Origin: a virus
DNA: 44,583 nucleotides
Direction: 5' to 3' (one strand)
IMG/VR virus record: IMGVR_UViG_3300046529_000282
Span: 1-44,583 of that record
Below, one piece after another: positions 39,752 through 44,583 of this stretch. How positions within the stretch are numbered: the stretch's first letter is position 1; each line of letters opens with the position of its first letter. The notes beneath the pieces are model-generated. The model did not search any database and had not been told where the DNA came from. It saw only the letters and a program-made list of their open reading frames with translations. The position numbers and the translations under genes were made by a program.

Positions 39752-39930
39752 TTGCGCTTACCCTCTAGTTTCTTGAACCATGCCGCCATAGCCTTGCGCG
39801 CCTTCTCTACCTCGCGCTCGGCGTGACGCTGATCCTCTACGTTGTAGCCGCAGGCGATTTCGTCGGTTAGGCGAGTTTCGGCAGCTACCAGCTGGCGGAC
39901 TAGCTCTCGCCCTTCGTCTGCAAAACTCAT
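39748..39930 (-). CDS. Hypothetical charged helical protein (60 aa)
   Basis: Mostly one charged helix (QLVAAETRLTDEIACGYNVE, then EREVEKARKAMAAWFKK). Its tail EGKRK overlaps the next start (ATGA). It also overlaps the upstream gene by 4 bp. Early-gene host interference proteins are often of this size. Function unknown. Confidence 0.55.
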   Translation of the reverse strand: MSFADEGRELVRQLVAAETRLTDEIACGYNVEDQRHAEREVEKARKAMAAWFKKLEGKRK

Positions 39931-40097
39931 TTGCGTTTCCCCTTGGCCACATCAGGGACCGGCGTTTTGTGAGCTGGCGCCCAAATGTCCGCGTTGCTCG
40001 GTAGCTTGTCCTTGGTAGCCAGCGGCGCTTTGGTCCGCTGCCCTTGGCGCTGCAACTGCATCCCCTTGGGCATTCTTGTGGACAATCTTTTAGCCAT
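39927..40097 (-). CDS. Hypothetical basic protein (56 aa)
   Basis: ATG 40097 sits inside the end of the upstream 53-residue gene, after a GAGGAAAGGAAAG region. The protein is basic and Pro/Lys-rich (KGMQLQRQGQRTKAPLATKD) and probably unfolded in part. Function unknown. Confidence 0.5.
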   Translation of the reverse strand: MAKRLSTRMPKGMQLQRQGQRTKAPLATKDKLPSNADIWAPAHKTPVPDVAKGKRK

Positions 40098-40251
40098 GGG
40101 CCGCTTTCCTTTCCTCGCGCGTTTGAGCCTTGCGGGCCGGTTGAGTGCTGTAGCCGTAGCGGTACATGGCGTACTCGGCCTTACGCGCGGCCATGGTAGC
40201 CTTGAGGTTACGGGTGGCATTCTTGATCACGTAGGCTTTGCTTTGCTGCAT
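40090..40251 (-). CDS. Hypothetical basic protein (53 aa)
   Basis: Arg/Lys/Ala-rich and helical (VIKNATRNLKATMAARKAEY, then RYGYSTQPARKAQ). Its codons for QTREER form one copy of the CCTCGCGCGTT element (40113-40123). A nucleic-acid contact is possible. No family recognised. Confidence 0.5.
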   Translation of the reverse strand: MQQSKAYVIKNATRNLKATMAARKAEYAMYRYGYSTQPARKAQTREERKAAHG

Positions 40252-40399
40252 TGTCGTTACTCGGTTCAGGCGCGGCTAGCGCCGCTGGATTTGGTCTGAT
40301 GAGAGTACTTAGGTTGCGATGGGTAATCAACATCTTTGTGTAGCTATTTGTAGCTAATTATCCCTCGCGCGTTATAGCGCCGCTGGCGCGGCTGGGGCC
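40252..40399. other. Intergenic region with hairpins and TAGCTA doublet
   Basis: No gene is seen. It holds GCGCGGCTAGCGCCGCTGG near 40270-40288, a TAGCTA pair (40341-40346 and 40351-40356, one helical turn apart), one CCTCGCGCGTT element (40363-40373) and AGCGCCGCTGGCGCGGCT (40376-40393). A regulatory node for early genes is likely. Confidence 0.5.
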
Positions 40400-40639
40400 T
40401 CAGCGATCCCCGGCCTCAGTGGCCAGGTATGTAGCCATAGCTATCATTACCTCGCGCTCGTGCCCCTCGGCAGCGTAGCGCACCTCTTCCGAGATGGCAG
40501 CTGACACAGCCCGCAATGCTGCCTCGGGGAAGAGAGACCCCAACGATACAAATTGCATCGCCGTGTTATAGAGCCGGTGAGCGTCGCGCATATCAGCGTT
40601 ACGCAGTGAGGCTAGTAGTTCAACGTCCCGTGTAGCCAT
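40400..40639 (-). CDS. Hypothetical helical protein (79 aa)
   Basis: Helical throughout (LLASLRNADMRDAHRLYNTA, SAAISEEVRYAAEGHEREVM). The start is preceded by AACGCGCGAGGATTAACCC, which supplies GAGG. No family recognised. Likely an early gene. Confidence 0.55.
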   Translation of the reverse strand: MATRDVELLASLRNADMRDAHRLYNTAMQFVSLGSLFPEAALRAVSAAISEEVRYAAEGHEREVMIAMATYLATEAGDR

Positions 40640-40663
40640 GGGTTAATCCTCGCGCGTTGGGGG

Positions 40664-40906
40664 TTAGTTGACGGTGCCGTGCGTCGGGTGGGTGGCGCCT
40701 CGCGCGTTAGGCGCTTCGCTGGGCTCCAAGTCGGCCAGCTCCTCGCACATACCGCCCTCCACTTCCCGGCAATGGGGCAGCGCCTTGACGCCTTCCGTGG
40801 CAGCGTCGATAGCCTCGATTGCGTTGGGGGCGCCAACCACGGCCATGGCCTCAACGGTGCGACCATCGTTATGGGTATAGAGAACGGTGACTGCAAACAG
40901 CTTCAT
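40664..40906 (-). CDS. Hypothetical protein (80 aa)
   Basis: ATG 40906 chosen over 40924. A beta-rich start (MKLFAVTVLYTHNDGRTVEA), a helix and an acidic end. DAATEGVKALPHCREVEGGM includes Cys and His residues. The alternation resembles a small ferredoxin-like fold. Function unknown. Confidence 0.55.
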   Translation of the reverse strand: MKLFAVTVLYTHNDGRTVEAMAVVGAPNAIEAIDAATEGVKALPHCREVEGGMCEELADLEPSEAPNARGATHPTHGTVN

Positions 40907-40910
40907 TGGA

Positions 40911-41099
40911 TTAAGCCTCCTCAATTGTAATGGTTATGGTAACAGGCTCGCCGCGCTCGATGCGCGCGACGGTATCGCCCGGTAAACTTTCCCACGCCTT
41001 CAACCCGATTGCCGTGATAGCCGAAACACACAAACGGGTTTCGCGTGGCATTAGTCGGTATCCAGCGTAGTAGACCCATTTCGCTATTAGACCGCGCAT
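40911..41099 (-). CDS. Hypothetical protein (62 aa)
   Basis: Basic aromatic N-terminus (MRGLIAKWVYYAGYRLMPRE) and a beta-rich C-terminus (GEPVTITITIEEA). It overlaps the next gene slightly only if that one starts at 40924. Function unknown. Confidence 0.5.
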   Translation of the reverse strand: MRGLIAKWVYYAGYRLMPRETRLCVSAITAIGLKAWESLPGDTVARIERGEPVTITITIEEA

Positions 41100-41210
41100 A
41101 GCTCTAGTTCCTCTTTAGAAGCCCGTGGGCTCGTTTTGCTTGGTTAGGCTGGTAGGGTAGCGGCCACCCGCTGGAAAGGCACCAACGGGCAGCTAATGGC
41201 GATTGGCAGC

Positions 41211-41432
41211 CTATTGGGCCTGCCATGTCTGACTGCATCCGGGAAACAGCCCATCCTCATTGGGCACGAGGAACAAATCGGCCTGCATGGGCCCGGGGTT
41301 AGTCAGGCCACGCGCTAGCTTTGTCGGTACCGTCCCCTGCCCGTCGATTGAGTACAGGGGGCCCGATTGCGTGAGTGTGAGCATCAGGGGCGCCCCTTTG
41401 CGCAAGAGGCTTGTGGCTTTGCTGTTGGTCAT
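41211..41432 (-). CDS. Hypothetical protein (73 aa)
   Basis: ATG 41432 is preferred; a start at 41441 is in frame. Beta-rich (LMLTLTQSGPLYSIDGQGTV) with a Pro-rich C-terminal half (ADLFLVPNEDGLFPGC). Directly follows the MoxR-partner gene. Function unknown. Confidence 0.5.
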   Translation of the reverse strand: MTNSKATSLLRKGAPLMLTLTQSGPLYSIDGQGTVPTKLARGLTNPGPMQADLFLVPNEDGLFPGCSQTWQAQ

Positions 41433-41442
41433 GGTTGCCACC

Positions 41443-42297
41443 TTAAGCCGCCAGCTGCGCGCCGCCGTATTGGGCGAGCGTTTCCTTCAGCCATTTGACG
41501 GGCTCATTGACCATTGGATCTTTGGCGTGCGCGGCGCCAACGTAGAGAACCTCTCCGGTAATGCCCAAGGCGTTTGTGTACAATTCGCGCGCGGTCCGCT
41601 GGTAATGGTCAAAATCACCATGGGGCCAACCGCCCATGTAACCGCCCTTAGCAATGTGGTTGCATGAGGCATAGCCAAGCCCGCGCGTCACACACGGGTC
41701 TGTCAGCATGTGAGCAGCGCGCGCAAGATCAAGCGGCGCCGTGTCCAGCTTAGTGAGAACGTGCGAGCCACGGCCATAATCACCAAGACAAATCGCGGTC
41801 CAAATCTCAACCGGGCGATTAGCTGACAGCAAGCGGACCAAGGCGAGCAAGCTAGCGCCGCGCTTGCGCATAGTCTCAACGCTAATCATCGCTGACAGCG
41901 TCATTGACACGATGATGGTTAGAGGCCCCTGCTCTGTCGCAACGCGTTCGCGCCGCCGCATGGCCATTGGGTGGCCAGCGAGGAACGCGGGGACACAGGG
42001 GGAGCCGCCAACAACGTCAAGGCGATTGCGCCACACTGGCGAGACGAATTGGTCCGCCTCAAGTTTGTCTAGCAGCAACTCGGAGGCAGCAACTCCGGAC
42101 AAATCACCGTTGCGCACCTGCTCTAGAGCAACATCGTATCGCTTGCTTCCATACCAGCGGTCCCCACTAGACGCGCCCTTGCGCTCCGATTGCTCCGCAG
42201 GGACAGAGGCAGCCAATTCGGCAAAACCTTGCATGTCGCACACTGCGAAATAGTCCGTTCCGCCCTTAAGGCCGCGACGCTCAGATTTGGTAATCAT
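41443..42297 (-). CDS. MoxR-associated phage protein (DUF7192-like)
   Basis: A 284-residue protein with LSANRPVEIWTAICLGDYGR and HMLTDPCVTRGLGYASCNHI, and AAHAKDPMVNEPVKWLKETL near the end. I recall similar proteins under DUF7192, often paired with MoxR-like AAA ATPases in phages. The middle (LTIIVSMTLSAMISVETMRK) has the strand pattern of a von Willebrand A-like domain, which would fit a MoxR partner. This is my inference. It follows the ATPase gene and has its own strong promoter (42354-42381) with an inverted repeat. Confidence 0.6.
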   Translation of the reverse strand: MITKSERRGLKGGTDYFAVCDMQGFAELAASVPAEQSERKGASSGDRWYGSKRYDVALEQVRNGDLSGVAASELLLDKLEADQFVSPVWRNRLDVVGGSPCVPAFLAGHPMAMRRRERVATEQGPLTIIVSMTLSAMISVETMRKRGASLLALVRLLSANRPVEIWTAICLGDYGRGSHVLTKLDTAPLDLARAAHMLTDPCVTRGLGYASCNHIAKGGYMGGWPHGDFDHYQRTARELYTNALGITGEVLYVGAAHAKDPMVNEPVKWLKETLAQYGGAQLAA

Positions 42298-42324
42298 GTC
42301 CGTTAGTCCCTTCGCTATCTGCTC

Positions 42325-42342
42325 AGCCGCGCCAGCGGCGCT
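42325..42342. repeat. 18-bp hairpin sequence repeated in inverted orientation
   Basis: AGCCGCGCCAGCGGCGCT is the exact reverse complement of 40376-40393. GCCGC and GCGGC inside it can form a stem. It is in the leader of the DUF7192-like gene, between its promoter and ribosome site. Confidence 0.65.
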
Positions 42343-42353
42343 GAACTGCCCGA

Positions 42354-42398
42354 ATTCTATAGGTTGCCATTAGCCTGTCAATACCAATGGCAACCTAT
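42354..42398 (-). promoter_or_regulatory. Near-consensus promoter inside a 13-bp perfect inverted repeat
   Basis: On the minus strand TTGACA (42381-42376), 16 bp, TAGAAT (42359-42354). ATAGGTTGCCATT (42359-42371) pairs exactly with AATGGCAACCTAT (42386-42398) across 14 nt, so the repeat encloses the -35 and spacer. A repressor bound here would block the promoter. As an RNA stem it could instead end the MoxR message, but no T tract follows. Confidence 0.75.
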
Positions 42399-42410
42399 TT
42401 GCAGATTATT

Positions 42411-43679
42411 TTAGGCAGCATCCACCATGCGGCGCTGTTCGGGTGTCAACTCTGCCAGATAGGTCAACTCGGCCGCTTCATCTGCCGTCATGCCAGCGGC
42501 GATGATAGCCGCACCGGCTTGCGTCATGCGCGGATCGATTTGCACCTTAACGCCCGCCTTCTGAGCATTAGCGCGTGCCTTCTGGACACGCTTGGCCCAT
42601 GCCTCATTGCCGGAGATATCGCGCTCCAAAGCTTCATCGTAACCCCAGCTAATGCGGACCGGGAAGCGAGACTTGATTGCGCCGTCAAGGCGATTGCGGC
42701 CGACGAATTCAGCGGTAGCGCCGTTTCCGAACGTGTTGCCAGCGGCGATGATGATGCTATCCGGGTGGCGATCAACCAAGGCATCAGGGAATTCGGTTGA
42801 ACCATTGGCCATTGCGCCAGCCAGCGCCAACAGGGGCGAGTTGTCCGAGCTATCAATCTCGTCAAACAGATAGACCGCAGGACGCCCAAATGCCTTGCGG
42901 AAAGGCGTTTCGTGATAGTTGCCAGCTGCATCCTTGAAGCCAAGCAATTGGTGATCCATCGAGATAGCGCCGTTAGTGTAGAATTCGAGGCCAAGCGCCT
43001 TTGCCAGCTGCTCAACAGCGTGCGTCTTGCCGCTACCGGTCGGGCCCACAAGCATAATGTTTGGGTGCCGACCATTGGCCTGACGTGAGCTAGCAACCTT
43101 CAGCAGCTGCTCAAACTTGGGATGAGCGCGGCCTTCAACCTTGAACGTGCTGCCATCGTATTTCTTAATCTCAATGGTGCGCACCGGGGAATGCTTGGCG
43201 ATAAGGTCGGGCAGGCTATCAGCGAAGATATGCAGATGTTCGCGGACAACCTTGGACACGGCGCTCTCATCCATCGGAGCGCTACCCTGAGACTTGGCGA
43301 GCGCTTCAGCCAGCAATGCAGCTGCCGTGGCCACGTCTGACGCGGCGTTTTCATTGGTATTCATGGTGAAGGTCTCTTCCTTAGTGAAAGCCGATTGGCC
43401 GTTGTTGCTGTTGGAGTTGTTGGACTGCGCTGCGCTAGCAGTGCCTTGGGAGAGGCGAAGGATATTGAGCGAAGCGTCGCTGGTATCGTTCCAAGCGCCC
43501 TCAAGCTCAGCGAATGAGAGGCGAGCGGCATAGGTGGATAGCACGCCATTAGCGGACAGCCACTTGCGGAGCGCCAGCTTAGCGGGATGCTTTACGTCCT
43601 GTGCCATCAGGGAGAATGACAGCCCGCCCCGAACAGCATTGATTGCGAGGGATGTGGGCATTTCGTTGTTGGTGGTCAT
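42411..43679 (-). CDS. MoxR-like AAA+ ATPase
   Basis: A 422-residue ATPase; the start at 43679 has CCGGAGC in ribosome-site position. The first 130 residues are unusual, with an Asn/Ser linker (QSNNSNSNNG). The AAA core has Walker A LVGPTGSGKTHAVEQLAK, Walker B AVYLFDEIDSSD and sensor IIIAAGNTFGNG, with an arginine-finger type RNRLDGAIKSRF. MoxR-group proteins act as chaperones that insert cofactors or remodel partners, usually with a von Willebrand A protein. It is the first gene of the leftward arm, so expressed early. The partner is probably the next gene. Confidence 0.85.
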   Translation of the reverse strand: MTTNNEMPTSLAINAVRGGLSFSLMAQDVKHPAKLALRKWLSANGVLSTYAARLSFAELEGAWNDTSDASLNILRLSQGTASAAQSNNSNSNNGQSAFTKEETFTMNTNENAASDVATAAALLAEALAKSQGSAPMDESAVSKVVREHLHIFADSLPDLIAKHSPVRTIEIKKYDGSTFKVEGRAHPKFEQLLKVASSRQANGRHPNIMLVGPTGSGKTHAVEQLAKALGLEFYTNGAISMDHQLLGFKDAAGNYHETPFRKAFGRPAVYLFDEIDSSDNSPLLALAGAMANGSTEFPDALVDRHPDSIIIAAGNTFGNGATAEFVGRNRLDGAIKSRFPVRISWGYDEALERDISGNEAWAKRVQKARANAQKAGVKVQIDPRMTQAGAAIIAAGMTADEAAELTYLAELTPEQRRMVDAA

Positions 43680-43824
43680 GTCGTGCTCCGGTGTGTTCAT
43701 GTGGTTCGCCGTTGCCCCCATGAACACCATCTGGCACAGAGTTGCAATAGCTAATCGTTGCCCAAAGCTAACTTTAGGCCGAATGCATAACAGGGATTCC
43801 AAGGGCGCATAGCTCTGCCCTATT

Positions 43825-43928
43825 GGTCATAAGTGGCCAGTTAGGCGCCCAAACCGGTCATATGTGACCACTAGCCATGGGTTAGCTGGTAGGGCAGCCA
43901 ATAGGCCCATATCGGTCCTATCGTAACC
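43825..43928. promoter_or_regulatory. Operator-like palindromes before the leftward operon
   Basis: GGTCATAAGTGGCC (43825-43838) and GGTCATATGTGACC (43856-43869) are near-perfect inverted repeats with centres 31 bp apart, three helical turns. GGTCCTATCGTAACC (43914-43928) is a looser relative. The spacing suggests cooperative binding by a dimeric repressor on the early promoter. Confidence 0.6.
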
Positions 43929-44112
43929 AGGCAACGCATATCGTCCTGGGGGAGCATGGTCCGGCAAGGGGCTGGCACGGCTTAGCGCCGCTCAGCCAAG
44001 GGCCATGGGTTGGCATGCCATGGGACGCCGCGCGCTCCACGGGCTTCCTAGGGGCTTGTGGGGGCAGTCTACGCTCTGCCAAACGAGGCAGCCCAATGAC
44101 GTGCATAGACAT

Positions 44113-44129
44113 GGTAACTATTAGTAACC
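44113..44129. promoter_or_regulatory. 17-bp near-palindrome
   Basis: GGTAACTATTAGTAACC is a palindrome around its middle base with one mismatched pair. It shares GGT and ACC ends with the operator-like sites at 43825-43928 and may be a further site for the same protein. Confidence 0.5.
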
Positions 44130-44189
44130 GCTTGGAACCCGCAGCTATGCCTAGCTATCCCCTTAGCGGTTATGCATTCCGTATGTAGC

Positions 44190-44213
44190 CCAATGATATC
44201 AATGGGTTAGCTA
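44190..44213 (+). promoter_or_regulatory. IHF-like site 1 in a duplicated block
   Basis: CCAATGATATCAATG (44190-44204) recurs exactly at 44433-44447. TATCAATGGGTTA (44197-44209) fits the IHF consensus WATCAANNNNTTR without mismatch. TAGCTA overlaps its end (44208-44213). Confidence 0.5.
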
Positions 44214-44432
44214 TGGCGCGGGGGAATCAAACGGGGGACAGCGCGGACCAAAGGGACTCCGTGGCGGCATGGGGCCCCCGGGCCAACGTTTGGGGCCCCC
44301 CGTCTTCCAAAAATCGGGGCTAAAGCCCTTGGCCTCTGCTCGGCTGAACAGGCCGGTGTGGGTCCCTGAGAAGTACCGTAGGGTCCCAACGGAACCCCAG
44401 GCCCCAAAACACCCCTTTTTCACCCCTGTTAT

Positions 44433-44452
44433 CCAATGATATCAATGACTTA
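44433..44452 (+). promoter_or_regulatory. IHF-like site 2, next to the promoter element
   Basis: TATCAATGACTTA (44440-44452) also fits WATCAANNNNTTR exactly and lies 6 bp before the promoter-like element at 44459. IHF bending could assist transcription, packaging or recombination here. Confidence 0.5.
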
Positions 44453-44458
44453 CAGATT

Positions 44459-44482
44459 TATCTGGCCTACTCTGTAGAGAAA
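44459..44482 (+). promoter_or_regulatory. Candidate phage promoter element, copy 3 (imperfect)
   Basis: TATCTGGCCTAC is exact and 20 of 24 bases agree with copies 1 and 2; the second half is TCTGTAGAGAAA. It points right, off the contig, which in a joined molecule leads to the structural operon at 285. CTCTGTAGA also resembles the T7-family CACTATAGR core. Confidence 0.5.
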
Positions 44483-44520
44483 GAGGACCACGATGCCCTC
44501 TCAAAGACCCCAGTACTGCT

Positions 44521-44583
<63 letters not shown>

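Larger units (their letters stand above)
39504..40708. repeat. Repeated CCTCGCGCGTT element in the early region
   Basis: Exact copies at 40113-40123, 40363-40373, 40648-40658 and 40698-40708; a one-base variant at 39503-39513. On the coding (minus) strand it reads AACGCGCGAGG. Three lie within about 30 bp upstream of a start codon (40639, 40097, 39497), where GAGG may also serve as ribosome site. Confidence 0.65.
155..44213. repeat. Dispersed TAGCTA palindrome, about 60 copies
   Basis: Counted by eye at about 60 places over both arms, for example 155, 162, 4213 region, 6125 region, 17995, 18010, 38354, 38367, 40341, 40351 and 44208. Base composition alone would give fewer than ten. Most coding copies are read xTA-GCT-Axx (Leu/Val-Ala-Asn/Lys/Ile), using rare TTA, CTA or GTA codons. 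Confidence 0.75.
43680..44520. other. Non-coding right end: control region of the early genes
   Basis: About 840 bp without a believable gene. Besides the operator-like sites it has GTTATGCATTC in outward-facing inverted copies (43781-43791 on minus, 44169-44179 on plus), CCATGG-rich DNA near 44000, and G/C blocks with GGGGCCCCC twice near 44272 and 44300. Two IHF-like sites and a promoter element lie closest to the end. If the ends join, this and 9-284 form one divergent control region. Confidence 0.55.

Noticed and set aside
44207-44423. Overlapping minus-strand open frames at the right end
   Set aside because: Composition follows the G/C-rich repeats, no ribosome site is seen, and the region holds regulatory-type sequence.

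Overview
The window looks like an almost complete genome of a short-tailed (podovirus-type) phage with a T7-like replication and transcription core. It encodes a single-subunit RNA polymerase, a family A DNA polymerase, a primase-helicase, a T7-type endonuclease I, a flap-type exonuclease and a single-strand binding protein. The virion set is not T7-like. The portal, scaffold, capsid (SU10/DUF5309 type), head-tail adaptor and P22 gp10-like tail protein resemble those of mosaic marine or soil podoviruses. The base composition (GC-rich by eye) and the protein flavour suggest a proteobacterial, probably alphaproteobacterial, host. That is inference. A tyrosine integrase and a MarR-like regulator suggest a phage able to integrate.

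Layout: the genome has two convergent arms. The plus-strand arm (285-20744) carries, in order, tail-tip collar fibre, gp10-like tail protein, ejection proteins (one with a glucosaminidase domain), small and large terminase, portal, scaffold, capsid, adaptor, a lysis cassette (lysozyme plus three small membrane proteins) and an SGNH-type tail spike. It ends at a strong bidirectional terminator (20755-20794). The minus-strand arm runs from the right end leftwards: early genes (MoxR-like ATPase and partner, many tiny genes, regulator, integrase), RNA polymerase (34318-36831), SSB, endonuclease I, primase-helicase, DNA polymerase, exonuclease, nucleotide-metabolism genes, then a TerB/TerC module and small accessory genes.

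Three HNH genes of the endonuclease VII type sit as insertions between essential genes, at terminase/portal, after the capsid, and at primase/polymerase.

The most interesting signals are: (1) a palindrome, TAGCTA, found about 60 times by eye, several times more than base composition predicts, written mostly through the codon phase xTA-GCT-Axx on both arms; (2) a 24-bp element found exactly twice around the RNA polymerase gene and once, imperfectly, at the right end, always pointing in the direction of transcription, which I propose is the phage RNA polymerase promoter; (3) a TerB gene, a 22-residue membrane peptide, a strongly folded leader RNA and a TerC/YjbE-family transporter in a row; (4) a small gene bounded by exact 24-bp direct repeats; (5) compact regulatory DNA in the early region (operator-like palindromes, a near-consensus promoter inside a 13-bp perfect inverted repeat, IHF-like sites). 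Runs of C and G at the two contig ends look like sequencing artefacts.
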